Shown here: piece after piece, positions 28,576 through 37,809 of the stretch
Numbering within the stretch: position 1 is the first letter of the stretch
How the letters are laid out: each line of letters opens with the position of its first letter
Origin: Janthinobacterium sp. FW305-129
GTDB taxonomy: Bacteria; Pseudomonadota; Gammaproteobacteria; Burkholderiales; Burkholderiaceae_D
DNA: 64,000 nt
NCBI RefSeq assembly: GCF_020858115.1
Contig: NZ_JACYMM010000003.1
Location: 434,001-498,000 of the forward strand
Direction: 5' to 3'
Program-made: the position numbers and the translations under genes
The notes under the pieces: generated by a model
Database searches by the model: none
What the model was told of the DNA's origin: nothing
Seen by the model: only the letters and a program-made list of their open reading frames with translations

Positions 28576-29709
28576 TTAATGCAGATCCGCCAAAGGATGC
28601 GTGCTCCACGGCGCATTGAAATATTCATCCAGATACGCTGCGCTGACCTCGGCCAGGCTGGCCGGCTGCCATTGCGGCGTGTTGTCCTTGTCGATCAGCA
28701 AGGCGCGCACGCCTTCGCTGAAGTCTGCATGGGCGCAACATTGCACGGCGACAATGAGTTCCAGCTGGAACACTTGCGCCAGGCTCAGATGCCGCGTGCG
28801 TTCGCGCATGCCCCACACCAGGGCGGCCGAAGTGGGCGCGCCCTTGTCCAGCGAGTGGGCCGCCTTTTGCAGCCAGGCCGAGTCGCCGTCATACGCGGCG
28901 ATGGCGGCCACCACTTCGGGCAAAGTGGGCGCTTGCGTCAGCGCGGCGATGGCGTCGAAGTTGGCGCGCACTTCGGAGACGGGCAACATGGATGCGGGAG
29001 CCGAGAAGCCGCGCAGCAGGCGGTTCAGCTGCTGGTGGTTCGCCTGCGGACCAGCTTGCCATTGCGCCAGCGCCAGCGCGTCGAGCACCATGGCGCGCTC
29101 TTCCTGGCGCAGGAAATAGTCGCCCAGGCCCGTAAACAGCGCGTCGGCCGCGTTCATCGGTGCACCCGTCAAGCCCAGGAACAGGCCGCTGCGGCCCGGC
29201 ATGCGGCCCAGGAACCAGCTGCCGCCCACGTCTGGGAACAGGCCGATGGTGATTTCCGGCATGGCGATGCGTGTACTTTCCGTCACGACACGGTGGCTGG
29301 CACCGGCCATCAGGCCCAGACCGCCGCCCATGACGATGCCGCCGCCCCATACCAGCAGCGGTTTCGCATACGTATGGATGCGGTGGTCGAGCCGGTATTC
29401 CTCGGCAAAGAAGGCCAGCGCTTGCGGGTTCGGCACGACACCGGGCTGCTCGACGATGGCCGTGCGCAGGCTGCGCACGTCGCCGCCCGCGCAAAAGGCC
29501 TTGTCCGTCGACGATTGCAGCACCACGCAGGCGATGGCAGAGTCACTGGCCCAGCGCACGAGGGCGCCATCGATGGCGCGTATCATGTCCAGGGTCAGCG
29601 CATGCAAGGACTTTGGCGCGTCGAGGGTGATGACGCCCAGCTTCATGCCGCCGGGACAGTCGCGTTCCTCGATTTTCACAGTTTCAACAATATTAACGGT
29701 CTCAGCCAT
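28576..29709 (-). CDS. Probable 3-hydroxyisobutyryl-CoA hydrolase (enoyl-CoA hydratase/isomerase family)
   Basis: The 377-residue crotonase-fold protein belongs to the longer ECH_2 type. It has CAGGDVRSL for the oxyanion hole and PEITIGLFPDVGGSWFL containing the catalytic Glu and the Asp-Val-Gly-Gly pattern of 3-hydroxyisobutyryl-CoA hydrolases. It releases free 3-hydroxyisobutyrate from its CoA ester in valine breakdown, which fits its place between the enoyl-CoA hydratase and mmsB. Its start overlaps the preceding gene by 8 nt, implying coupled translation. Confidence 0.88.
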   Translation of the reverse strand: MAETVNIVETVKIEERDCPGGMKLGVITLDAPKSLHALTLDMIRAIDGALVRWASDSAIACVVLQSSTDKAFCAGGDVRSLRTAIVEQPGVVPNPQALAFFAEEYRLDHRIHTYAKPLLVWGGGIVMGGGLGLMAGASHRVVTESTRIAMPEITIGLFPDVGGSWFLGRMPGRSGLFLGLTGAPMNAADALFTGLGDYFLRQEERAMVLDALALAQWQAGPQANHQQLNRLLRGFSAPASMLPVSEVRANFDAIAALTQAPTLPEVVAAIAAYDGDSAWLQKAAHSLDKGAPTSAALVWGMRERTRHLSLAQVFQLELIVAVQCCAHADFSEGVRALLIDKDNTPQWQPASLAEVSAAYLDEYFNAPWSTHPLADLH

Positions 29710-30487
29710 TCTTCCACTCCGCCGGACGTTTTTCCAGGAACGCCTGCACGCCCTCTTTCTGGTCTTGCGTATCGAACAAGCCCAGGAACAGGGTGCGTTC
29801 ATCGGGCAGGGAATCGACGAGCGGATGGCTGCGAGCGCCCTGGATCAGGGTCTTGCACGCCGTCACGCTGCTGGGGCTTTGGCGCGCCACCTTGGCGGCC
29901 AGGGCCAGCGCCGTGGCGGCAGCCTTGCCGGTTGGCACGACCTCCTCGACGAGGCCGATGGCCAGGGCCTTGGCCGCGTCGACCCGCTCGCCGCACAAAA
30001 TCATGCGTTTGGCCCAGCCTTCGCCCACCAGCCACGGCAAATGCTGCGTGCCGCCCGCGCACGGCAGCAAGCCGACGGAGGCTTCCGGCAAGGCCATCTG
30101 CGCGTGTTCCTCGGCAATGCGGATGTCGCAAGCGAGCGCGCATTCGAGCCCGCCGCCCATGGCGTAGCCATTGATGGCGGCGATGCTGACGCCGCGAAAC
30201 GCGGACAGCGCCTCGAAGGCCTCGCCAAAGGCGGCGGCCATGGCGAACGCCGTGTCCTTGTTGCCGTCGGCAAACACGTTCAGGTCGGCGCCGGCCGAAA
30301 AGAACTTGGCGCCGCCGCCCGTGATCACCAGCGCGTACACGTCGGCGTCCGCATTCAGGTCGGCCACCAGCTCTTTCAGCGCGTTCAGGCTGGCCAGGGT
30401 CCAGGTATGGGCGGGCGGGTTGTCGAGGGTCACCAGGGCCGTATGGCCACGGCGCTCCAGCAGCAGATTGGTATACACTTTAGTCAT
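29702..30487 (-). CDS. Enoyl-CoA hydratase
   Basis: The 261-residue crotonase-family enzyme has the oxyanion-hole motif KFFSAGADLNVF and a second conserved segment ALPEASVGLLPCAGGTQHLPWL with the catalytic Glu. It probably hydrates methacrylyl-CoA to 3-hydroxyisobutyryl-CoA in valine degradation, given flanking genes. The usual first catalytic Glu position in the GGGLECALACDIRIA region is present as Glu. Its start overlaps the acyl-CoA dehydrogenase stop (ATGA, 30484-30487) and its stop overlaps the next start. Confidence 0.9.
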   Translation of the reverse strand: MTKVYTNLLLERRGHTALVTLDNPPAHTWTLASLNALKELVADLNADADVYALVITGGGAKFFSAGADLNVFADGNKDTAFAMAAAFGEAFEALSAFRGVSIAAINGYAMGGGLECALACDIRIAEEHAQMALPEASVGLLPCAGGTQHLPWLVGEGWAKRMILCGERVDAAKALAIGLVEEVVPTGKAAATALALAAKVARQSPSSVTACKTLIQGARSHPLVDSLPDERTLFLGLFDTQDQKEGVQAFLEKRPAEWKNG

Positions 30488-31644
30488 CGTAAGGTCTCCG
30501 TGGCGCCATCTTTCAGAATCGCTCGCGCGACGATCAGGCGCATGATTTCATTCGTCCCTTCCAGGATCTGGTGTACCCGCGTGTCGCGCACGTGGCGCTC
30601 GAGCGGGTACTCGCGGATGTAGCCGTAGCCGCCATGCAATTGCAGCGCATCGTTGGCGACATTAAAACCCACATCCGTGGCGAAACGTTTTGCCATGGCG
30701 CAATACGCCGTCGCATCCGGGCTTTCCTGGTCGAGTTTCCAGGCCGCCAGGCGCACCATCTGGCGTGCCGCCACCAGTTCCGTCAGCATGTCGGCCAGCT
30801 TGAATTGCAGGGCCTGGAACTGGGCCAGCTCGCGGCCGAACTGCGTGCGCTCCTTCATATACGTTTGCGCGCGCGTGAGGGCCGCCTGCGCCGTGCCCAC
30901 CGAGCACACGGCGATATTGATGCGCCCGCCATCGATGCCCTTCATGGCGATGGCAAAGCCTTCGCCTTCCGCTCCCAGCAAGTTACCGACAGGCACTTTT
31001 ACCTGGTCGAAGCTGATAATGCGCGTGGGCTGGCTGTTCCAGCCCATCTTTTCTTCTTTCTTGCCGTACACGATGCCTGGCAAGTTCGCCGGCACGGCAA
31101 AGGCGGAAATACCGGCCGCGCCCTCGCCGCCGGTTCTCGCCATGACGATCAGCATGTCCGTCTGGCCCGCGCCCGAGATAAACGCTTTCGTACCGTCGAG
31201 CACATAAAAGTCGCCATCCTTGACGGCTTTCGTGCGCAACGATGCCGCGTCCGAACCGGACTGCGGTTCCGTCAGGCAATAGCTGGCCAGTTTCTGGCCG
31301 GCGGCCAGCGCTGGCACCCATTCGTCGCACAGGGCTTCCTGCCCCCAGCGCGACAGCATCCAGGTGGCCATGTTGTGGATCGTGATGTAGGCCGTGGTCG
31401 AAGTGCAGCCGCCGGCCAGCTCCTCGAAGACGATGGCCGCGTCCTGGCGCGACAGGCCCAGGCCGCCCCAGCGCTGCGGCGTGTACAGGCCGCAAAAGCC
31501 CATCTCGCCCGCCTTGGCGATGGTTTCCACGGGAAAGATCGATTCCGCGTCCCAATGGGCCGCGTGCGGCGCCAGTTCGCCTTCGGCAAACGCGCGCGCC
31601 GCCTGCTGGAACTCGCGCTGTTCGTCGCTCAATTCAAAGTCCAT
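30484..31644 (-). CDS. Acyl-CoA dehydrogenase, probable isobutyryl-CoA dehydrogenase
   Basis: The 386-residue FAD enzyme has the family signatures YCLTEPQSGSDAASLRT and QLHGGYGYIREYPLERHVRD. The catalytic Glu is in ILEGTNEIMRLIVAR near the C-terminus, as in short- and branched-chain members. In this operon the natural substrate is isobutyryl-CoA, oxidised to methacrylyl-CoA in valine degradation. Isobutyryl versus other short branched acyl-CoA cannot be settled from sequence alone. It lies 9 nt after mmsA and overlaps the enoyl-CoA hydratase by 4 nt. Confidence 0.9.
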   Translation of the reverse strand: MDFELSDEQREFQQAARAFAEGELAPHAAHWDAESIFPVETIAKAGEMGFCGLYTPQRWGGLGLSRQDAAIVFEELAGGCTSTTAYITIHNMATWMLSRWGQEALCDEWVPALAAGQKLASYCLTEPQSGSDAASLRTKAVKDGDFYVLDGTKAFISGAGQTDMLIVMARTGGEGAAGISAFAVPANLPGIVYGKKEEKMGWNSQPTRIISFDQVKVPVGNLLGAEGEGFAIAMKGIDGGRINIAVCSVGTAQAALTRAQTYMKERTQFGRELAQFQALQFKLADMLTELVAARQMVRLAAWKLDQESPDATAYCAMAKRFATDVGFNVANDALQLHGGYGYIREYPLERHVRDTRVHQILEGTNEIMRLIVARAILKDGATETLR

Positions 31645-31653
31645 GGCAGCTCC

Positions 31654-33162
31654 TTACTTGAGGCTGATGGTGGTGTTGACCTTGCCCACCGACGCCGCAT
31701 CCGTAAACCAGCGCTGGGTGATCGTCTGCGTCTGCGTGTAGAACAGCACGACTTGCTTGCCGAACGGACCCAGGTCGCCCAGCTTGGAGCCGCGCGAACC
31801 CGTAAAGCTGAACAGGGGAACAGGCACGGGAATCGGCACGTTGATGCCGACCTGGCCCACGTCGATTTCTTCCTGGAAATAGCGCGCGGCCGCGCCGCTC
31901 TGCGTGAACAGGGCCGTGCCGTTGCCGTTCGGATTCGCATTCACCAGGGCAATCGCTTCATCGAGCGTGTCGACTTCGACGACGATCAGGACGGGGCCAA
32001 AGATTTCCTGGTCATATACGACCATGCCGGGTTTGACGCCGGACAAGATCGTCGGGCCGACGAAGTTGCCGTTTGGATAGCCATCGACCTTCACGTCGCG
32101 GCCATCGAGGGTCAGCACGGCCCCCTGCTCGATGCCTTTGGCGACGAGGCTATGCACGCGCTCTTTTGCCGCGCAGGAAATCACGGGGCCCAGGTCAGGA
32201 TTGTCCTTGCCCGCGCCCACCGTCAGGGTTTGCGCCTTGGCGGACAATTCCGGCAGCCACTCGCGCGCTGCGCCCACCAGCACGGCGACGGAGGCAGCCA
32301 TGCAGCGCTGGCCGGCCGCGCCGAAACCCGCGCCCAGCAACTGGTTCAGGGTCTGTTCTTTATTTGCATCAGGCAAGACGACGGCGTGGTTCTTGGCGCC
32401 CATCATGCATTGCGCGCGCTTGCCGTTCAGGCTGGCGCGCTGGTACACATGCGTGCCCACCTTGCTGGAGCCGACAAACGAGATCGCCTTGATGTCCGGG
32501 TGGTCGCACAGGGCGTTGACGACGTCTTCGCCGCCATGAATGACGTTCAGCACGCCGGCCGGGATGCCCGCCTGCAAGGCCAGGCGCACGAGTTTTTCCG
32601 TCACGAGCGGGTCTTGCTCCGATGGTTTCAGCACGAAAGTATTGCCACAGGCAATCGCCATCGGGAACATCCACAGCGGAATCATGGCGGGGAAGTTGAA
32701 CGGGGTAATACCGGCGCACACGCCCAGCGGCTGCATCACGCTGTAAGTGTCGACGCCGCCGGCCACGTTCTGCGCGTATTCGCCCATTTGCAGGGTGCCG
32801 ATATTGGCGGCATGTTCCACCACTTCCAGGCCGCGGAACACGTCGCCTTCCGCGTCCAGCAGGGTCTTGCCCTGTTCCATCGTCAGAGTGGCGGCCAGGT
32901 CGGCCATGTTTTCGCGGATCAACTGCTGCAATTTCAGGAAGATGCGAGCACGGGCGCCGATCGGCGTCTTGCGCCAGGTTTTGAAGGCGCGCTGGGCCGA
33001 GGCGATGGCCGCGTTCACTTCCTCCGGCGTGGCGAACGGCACCTTGGCCAGTACTTCCTGCGTGGCGGGGTTGACGACATCGCGCCAGACGGTGGTTTGG
33101 GATTCAACCCATTCGCCATTGATCAACAGTGGAACGGTCGGAATTGTGGTTTGCGTGGTCAC
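31654..33162 (-). CDS. mmsA: CoA-acylating methylmalonate-semialdehyde dehydrogenase
   Basis: The 502-residue aldehyde dehydrogenase turns methylmalonate semialdehyde and CoA into propionyl-CoA and CO2, the last step of valine degradation here. The subfamily signature is strong: [37 protein letters not shown], and the catalytic Cys in [12 protein letters not shown]. It is the first gene of a five-gene operon and is divergent from a ScfR-type regulator gene. Several TGCAAA/TTTGCA motifs lie between the two, one overlapping the proposed mmsA -10 box. Confidence 0.96.
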   Translation of the reverse strand: MTTQTTIPTVPLLINGEWVESQTTVWRDVVNPATQEVLAKVPFATPEEVNAAIASAQRAFKTWRKTPIGARARIFLKLQQLIRENMADLAATLTMEQGKTLLDAEGDVFRGLEVVEHAANIGTLQMGEYAQNVAGGVDTYSVMQPLGVCAGITPFNFPAMIPLWMFPMAIACGNTFVLKPSEQDPLVTEKLVRLALQAGIPAGVLNVIHGGEDVVNALCDHPDIKAISFVGSSKVGTHVYQRASLNGKRAQCMMGAKNHAVVLPDANKEQTLNQLLGAGFGAAGQRCMAASVAVLVGAAREWLPELSAKAQTLTVGAGKDNPDLGPVISCAAKERVHSLVAKGIEQGAVLTLDGRDVKVDGYPNGNFVGPTILSGVKPGMVVYDQEIFGPVLIVVEVDTLDEAIALVNANPNGNGTALFTQSGAAARYFQEEIDVGQVGINVPIPVPVPLFSFTGSRGSKLGDLGPFGKQVVLFYTQTQTITQRWFTDAASVGKVNTTISLK

Positions 33163-33197
33163 TCGGTGTCTCCTCGTTGGGGTATAGGTCTGTTTGC

Positions 33198-33226
33198 ATT
33201 ATTCGCACAATCCGCGCTGCGAACAA
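33198..33226 (-). promoter_or_regulatory. Candidate mmsA operon promoter
   Basis: On the minus strand TTGTTC (33221-33226) is followed 17 nt later by AATAAT (33198-33203), a 5/6 match to the -10 consensus, about 40 nt before the mmsA start. A TTTGCA motif at 33193-33198 touches the -10 box, where a bound repressor would block the polymerase. Confidence 0.4.
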
Positions 33227-33264
33227 GGCGTGAAAATGCGAGATAATGCAAAGCTGAATCTGTT

Positions 33265-33293
33265 AATCTGCAAAGATTGTAAATTTGCAGATT
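33265..33293. promoter_or_regulatory. Perfect inverted repeat, probable ScfR operator
   Basis: AATCTGCAAA (33265-33274) and TTTGCAGATT (33284-33293) are perfect 10-bp complements with a 9-nt spacer. A further TGCAAAG at 33247-33253 is in direct repeat, 22 bp from the one inside the left arm. TTTGCAAA-type half sites are known for ScfR/RamB relatives. It lies 25 nt before the scfR start, suggesting autoregulation and control of the divergent operon. Confidence 0.55.
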
Positions 33294-33318
33294 CCACAAA
33301 CGGGGAAGAGGAAACGCG

Positions 33319-34701
33319 ATGGCAAAGGTTTTCATGGGCGTGCGCCTGCAGCGCCTGCGCGAGGAACGGCGCATGACGCAGGTGGCGCTGGCCAAGGCCC
33401 TGGGCATCTCGCCCAGCTACCTGAACCAGATGGAGCGCAACCAGCGCCCGCTGACGGTGCCGATTTTATTGCGCATCGGCAGTGTTCTCGGGGTCGATCC
33501 GCAAATCTTTTCCGAACACGACAGCGCCAGCCTGGTGGCCGACGTGCGCGACGTGTTCGGCGAATTGCCCGACGCGCCGCCCACCTCGATGGCGGAATTG
33601 AAAATGCTGGTGGAAAACATGCCGGAACTGGCGCGCTCGATCCTGCTCCTGCAGCGGCGCTACCGCGTGATGGCGGAGCGGGCCGATACGCTGGCCGCGC
33701 GCCTCGACGACGGCAGCCGCGGCGCCAGCTCGGCTGCGCCGTCCACGGACGAGGAAGTGCGCGAATACCTGAACCGGCGGCAAAACTACATCGATGAGCT
33801 GGACCGGGCGGCCGAGCTGGTGGCAGGCGAACTCGATCCGTCCCTGCGCACGCTCGACGCGCTGCAAGGGCGCTTGCTGGAGCGCCACGGCATCCAGGTG
33901 CGCTTGTCCGATGGCGACGCGGGCATGGTGCGCAAGCACCGCTACGATGCGCAACAACATATCCTGTTTTTGCCCGACACCCTGACAGGTGGCCAGCGCG
34001 CCTTCCAGATGGCGGCGCAAATCAGCCTGCTCGAGCACAGCGACTTGATCGACGCCCTGGTGCTGGCGGCGGGACTCTCGGGCGCGGCCGCGCAGACGGG
34101 GGCGCGCCTGGCCTTTTCCAATTATTTCGCCGGCGCCCTCTTGATGCCCTACCAGCGTTTTTTACAGGCGGCGGAAACGCGTGCCTACGATATCGAGCGC
34201 CTGGCGCACCAGTTCGGCGTGGGTTTTGAAGCCGTGTGCCACCGTTTGAGCACCATGCAGCGCCCCGAGGCGGCGGGACTGCCGTTTTTCTTCGTGCGCG
34301 TCGACCGCGCAGGCAATGTCTCGAAGCGCCAGTCGGCCACGGATTTTCACTTTTCAAGAGTGGGCGGCACGTGTCCGTTGTGGATCGTCTACGACGCCTT
34401 CAGCCATCCGGGCCAGGTACTGACGCAAGTGGCCAGCATGCCCGACGGCTGCACATATTTATGGATCGCGCGCCAGGTCAGCACGGCGTCGCCGGGCTTC
34501 CGCGCACCGGGCAAGACCTTCGCCGTGGCGCTGGGCTGCGACATCTCGCAGGCGCACCGGCTGATCTATTCGAAGGGACTCGATTTGCACGATCCCAGCA
34601 GCGCCACGCCCATCGGCACGGGCTGCAAGGTGTGCGAGCGCCAAAGCTGCCCGCAGCGGGCGTTTCCGTCGCTGCTGGCCCCTCCACCGGCGTCGGCCTG
34701 A
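33319..34701 (+). CDS. Short-chain fatty acyl-CoA regulator (ScfR/PrpC-regulator type) with XRE helix-turn-helix
   Basis: The 460-residue protein has an XRE helix-turn-helix (about 8-62; RLQRLREERRMTQVALAKAL, GISPSYLNQMERNQRPLT), a central IrrE/ImmA-like region (about 150-290) and a C-terminal ScfR domain with a Cys-rich end (GCKVCERQSCPQRAFP). Relatives such as RamB and PccR sense short acyl-CoA esters and control propionate, acetate or glyoxylate metabolism. Divergence from the valine-degradation operon, whose end product is propionyl-CoA, fits that role. The usual zinc-peptidase HExxH is not seen in the central region. Confidence 0.9.
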   Translation: MAKVFMGVRLQRLREERRMTQVALAKALGISPSYLNQMERNQRPLTVPILLRIGSVLGVDPQIFSEHDSASLVADVRDVFGELPDAPPTSMAELKMLVENMPELARSILLLQRRYRVMAERADTLAARLDDGSRGASSAAPSTDEEVREYLNRRQNYIDELDRAAELVAGELDPSLRTLDALQGRLLERHGIQVRLSDGDAGMVRKHRYDAQQHILFLPDTLTGGQRAFQMAAQISLLEHSDLIDALVLAAGLSGAAAQTGARLAFSNYFAGALLMPYQRFLQAAETRAYDIERLAHQFGVGFEAVCHRLSTMQRPEAAGLPFFFVRVDRAGNVSKRQSATDFHFSRVGGTCPLWIVYDAFSHPGQVLTQVASMPDGCTYLWIARQVSTASPGFRAPGKTFAVALGCDISQAHRLIYSKGLDLHDPSSATPIGTGCKVCERQSCPQRAFPSLLAPPPASA

Positions 34702-34702
34702 T

Positions 34703-35773
34703 TTACTCGGCGACTCTTGCGCGCAGCGCGTCGAATTCGCGCGCAAATTCCGCGCGCCAGTCGCGCCGCGTGGATTCGTCGATCCAGGCCGCGTCCAGGC
34801 CATTCAACATGAAGCCGCGCATGTCATCGAGGCCGAAGCCGAATTCGCGCATCATCATCCAGGCGCCCGTCGGCGTCACGTGGTGCAGGGTCGGGTCGTC
34901 CGTGTTCGGATGCAGCTTCAGGCCCAGCTTGGCCATGGCGCGGATCGGGTGGTCGAGCGCCCAGCGCTCGGGCGCCAGAGTGCGCAGATAGTACGAATTG
35001 GTCGGCACCACGGTAAACACCAGGCCGCGCTCCACGCAGCGCTGCGCCAGTTGAGGATTATCAACAATCGTGTAGCCGTGGTCGACCCGGTCCACCTGCA
35101 GTTGTTCGATGGCCGTCGCCACGTTCATCCACGGCATGCCGAACTCGCCCGCATGGGCCGTGCATTTGAAGCCGGCGGCGCGCGCGGCGCGGTAGGCCTC
35201 GATGAAGAGCTCGGGCGGGCGGTCGTTTTCGCGGTAGTCGATGCCGATGCCGATCACTTCCGGCGCGCGGTAGGCCTTCATCCATTCCACCATCTGCACG
35301 GCTTCGGCAGGAGCGGCTTCGCGGTCGATGCTGGGGATCAGGCGGCCGATCACGCCGAAGTCGCGCTGCGCGTCGCGGATGGCGGCCACGATGGCGTCCT
35401 GCGCCGATTCGTAACGGATGCCCGAGACGCGCACGGTGCCGGTGGGGTTCCAGAAGAACTCCGCATAGCGCACGCCGTGGCCATGCACGTCTTCCAGGTA
35501 TTCATAGGCGAGGCAATACAGGTCCGTCGGCGAGACGATCAGGTGCGCGTCGAGCGCGCGCAGCACGCGCAGCACGCCGACGGGCTTGTCGCCGCGCGTG
35601 TAAAACGCGTCGATTTCCTCGGGAGTGACGACATTGCCCGTCTTGGCGGCCAGCGCGCGGAAAGTAGCCTGGCGCACCGTGCCGAACAGGTGGCAATGCA
35701 GTTCCACCTTGGGCATGGCGCGTAAAAACTGTTCGATGCTCAGGGCAGGCAGGGTGTCGGCAGGGTTACTCAT
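34703..35773 (-). CDS. Adenosine deaminase
   Basis: The 356-residue TIM-barrel enzyme has the metal and catalytic residues of the adenosine deaminase family: HxH in KVELHCHLFGT, HAGEFG with the catalytic Glu, VDHGYTI for the barrel His and NTDDPT at the end. It deaminates adenosine to inosine. It is longer than and diverges from E. coli Add, and some relatives act on adenine or other aminopurines, so substrate preference is open. It is last in a run containing a nucleoside hydrolase and an ABC importer, and ends 1 nt from the convergent scfR gene. Confidence 0.88.
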   Translation of the reverse strand: MSNPADTLPALSIEQFLRAMPKVELHCHLFGTVRQATFRALAAKTGNVVTPEEIDAFYTRGDKPVGVLRVLRALDAHLIVSPTDLYCLAYEYLEDVHGHGVRYAEFFWNPTGTVRVSGIRYESAQDAIVAAIRDAQRDFGVIGRLIPSIDREAAPAEAVQMVEWMKAYRAPEVIGIGIDYRENDRPPELFIEAYRAARAAGFKCTAHAGEFGMPWMNVATAIEQLQVDRVDHGYTIVDNPQLAQRCVERGLVFTVVPTNSYYLRTLAPERWALDHPIRAMAKLGLKLHPNTDDPTLHHVTPTGAWMMMREFGFGLDDMRGFMLNGLDAAWIDESTRRDWRAEFAREFDALRARVAE

Positions 35774-35801
35774 GAAGCTCGCTTCGTTAGTGGATAAAAG
35801 G

Positions 35802-36746
35802 TCAGACGAGAATGGCGGCCAGGCGGCGCATCAGGCGCTCGATGGCGGCCGGGCCATCGGCCAGCATCGCCACCTGCGTGTTGATGGCGGCGCGGCGCGG
35901 CACGCGGAATTCGCACACCGTCATGCCGCGCGTCAGTTCGCCCGTCAATTCGATGGCCACGTGGGCGCTCTGGAACTGGAACAGCTGCGGCGCTTCCAGG
36001 TACAGGGCCACCACCGGGTCGTACATGGGCATGGGCACGGAGCCGTCGCTGCTGCGGATGCGCACGTACGCTTCCAGGTAGCCGGCCAGACGCAGGGCGC
36101 GCGGCGTGGCGATGGCGCGCAGGCGTGCCACTTCCGCATTCGTCACCAGGAGCTGGCGGCACAGGTTCAGGCCGAACATGCGCAGCGGGATGCCGGCCTG
36201 GAAGACTTGGGCGGCCGCTTCCGGGTCCGCGTAGATATTGAATTCGGCCGCCGCCGTATGGTTGCCCTGGTCGGTGGAGCCGCCCATCAGGATGATTTCG
36301 ACGATTTTTTCCGCGATATCGGGGGCGCGCGTCAAGGCGGTCGCCAGGTTCGTCATCGGCGCGATCGCCATGATGGTGATCTGGCCCGGGTTGGCGCGCA
36401 CGGCGGCGATCAGCGCGTCGACGGCGTGGCCGGCAGCGTCACTGGCGGCGCCAGGCGGCAGGATGTCGCCCGTCGTCGGCATGCCGCTGTCGCCGAGGAT
36501 GCGCTGCGCCGTTTCGATGACGCCGGCCAGCGGTTCTTCGCAGCCGCGGTAGATGGGCACCGTCAAACCGTCATGGGCCTTGATGCGCAAGGCATTGTCG
36601 TAGGTGATGTCGACGGGCGCATTGCCCGCCACCACGCTCACGCCCAGCCACTCGATGTCGGGATTGCTGCCCAGCAGCAACATCGTCAGCCAGTCGTCGA
36701 AACCGGGATCGGTGTCGAGCCAGATCTTTTTCAAGGCTTGGGTCAT
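35802..36746 (-). CDS. Nucleoside hydrolase (inosine/uridine-preferring type)
   Basis: The 314-residue protein has the calcium-binding DTDPGFDDW near residue 11, the nucleoside hydrolase hallmark, here with Trp after the second Asp pair. A C-terminal Asp in SDGSVPMPMYDPVVALYL completes the metal site. It cleaves the N-glycosidic bond of ribonucleosides to base and ribose in the cytoplasm. Base preference is not deducible. It lies 18 nt after the ABC ATPase gene and 28 nt before the adenosine deaminase gene, so uptake and cleavage of nucleosides are probably coupled. Confidence 0.9.
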   Translation of the reverse strand: MTQALKKIWLDTDPGFDDWLTMLLLGSNPDIEWLGVSVVAGNAPVDITYDNALRIKAHDGLTVPIYRGCEEPLAGVIETAQRILGDSGMPTTGDILPPGAASDAAGHAVDALIAAVRANPGQITIMAIAPMTNLATALTRAPDIAEKIVEIILMGGSTDQGNHTAAAEFNIYADPEAAAQVFQAGIPLRMFGLNLCRQLLVTNAEVARLRAIATPRALRLAGYLEAYVRIRSSDGSVPMPMYDPVVALYLEAPQLFQFQSAHVAIELTGELTRGMTVCEFRVPRRAAINTQVAMLADGPAAIERLMRRLAAILV

Positions 36747-36764
36747 GGTGGTTTCCAGTCGAGG

Positions 36765-37796
36765 TTAGGCGGCCAGGCACAGGGCGCTGTCGGACGGCAG
36801 CACGAACGACACGGCAGTGCCTTCGCGCCAGGCGGCGCCGCCGGCCGCGCAAATGCCCTTGACCTGGCCCAGCGGGGTTTGCAGCAGGTATTCGACGGTG
36901 TCGCCCAGGAAGCCGCGCGCCAGCACGGTGCCAGGGTACTGGCCTGCCGCGTCGTCGGCGCCGCAGACGCGCACCTTGTCCGGACGCCAGCCCAGCACCG
37001 TGGTGCCGGCCGCGACAGGGGACGTGTATGGCAGGCTGGCACCCGCGTGGTGCAGCGCGCCGTCGCGGTAGTCGAACAGGTTCTCGAAGCCCATGAAGTT
37101 GGCAACGAAGCGCGTCGACGGGGTATTGAAGACGGCTTCCGGCGCGGCCAGCTGCTCGATGCGCCCGCCGTTCATGACGACGATGCGGTCGGACAGGGCC
37201 AGCGCTTCTTCCTGGTCATGCGTCACGTACAGCATGGTGATGCCCAGTTCGCGCTGGATGCGGCGCAGCTCGGCGCGCATCTGCACGCGCAGCTTGGCGT
37301 CCAGGTTCGACAGCGGCTCGTCGAGCAGCAGCAGGGCCGGCTCGACGACGATGGCGCGCGCCAGCGCCACGCGCTGCTGCTGGCCACCGGACATCTGTGC
37401 CGGCAAGCGCGTTTCAAAACCGGTCAGGCCGACGGCGGCGATCACGGCTTCGACCTTGGTTTTCAACAAAGCTGGCGCGACCTTGCGCAGGCGCAAGCCG
37501 AAAGCGATGTTGTCGTATACATTCAAGTGCGGGAACAAGGCATACGACTGGAACACCATGCCGATATTGCGCTTGTTCGGCGCCAGCTTGCCGATTTCGC
37601 GGCCGTCGAGCACGATGCGGCCCGACTGCAGCGGCATCAGGCCGGCGATGGCGCGCATGGTGGTGGTCTTGCCGCAGCCGCTGGGGCCCAGCAAGGAAAT
37701 CAGTTCACCCTGCTCGACGTGCAGGTCCAGGTCTTTCACGGACGTCGTGTTCTTGGCGTAGCCGAGGTTCAGCTTGTGCAGTTCCAGATAACTCAT
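36765..37796 (-). CDS. ABC importer ATP-binding protein, PotA-type
   Basis: The 343-residue ATPase has Walker A GPSGCGKTTTMRAIAG, signature MSGGQQQRVALARA, Walker B LLLLDEPLSNLDAKLR and the H-loop YVTHDQEEAL. A C-terminal TOBE-like domain (about 240-343) follows, as in spermidine/putrescine and iron(III) importers. It would energise the two permeases encoded just upstream. The adjoining nucleoside hydrolase and adenosine deaminase genes hint at nucleoside rather than polyamine transport, but that is context only. Confidence 0.92.
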   Translation of the reverse strand: MSYLELHKLNLGYAKNTTSVKDLDLHVEQGELISLLGPSGCGKTTTMRAIAGLMPLQSGRIVLDGREIGKLAPNKRNIGMVFQSYALFPHLNVYDNIAFGLRLRKVAPALLKTKVEAVIAAVGLTGFETRLPAQMSGGQQQRVALARAIVVEPALLLLDEPLSNLDAKLRVQMRAELRRIQRELGITMLYVTHDQEEALALSDRIVVMNGGRIEQLAAPEAVFNTPSTRFVANFMGFENLFDYRDGALHHAGASLPYTSPVAAGTTVLGWRPDKVRVCGADDAAGQYPGTVLARGFLGDTVEYLLQTPLGQVKGICAAGGAAWREGTAVSFVLPSDSALCLAA

Positions 37797-37809
37797 CGTG
37801 TATTGCCTC

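Noticed and set aside
30571..33246. Plus-strand open frame of 891 codons opposite the valine operon
   Set aside because: It overlaps the acyl-CoA dehydrogenase and mmsA genes entirely, both of which have complete catalytic motifs. The translation is low-information Arg/His-rich sequence.
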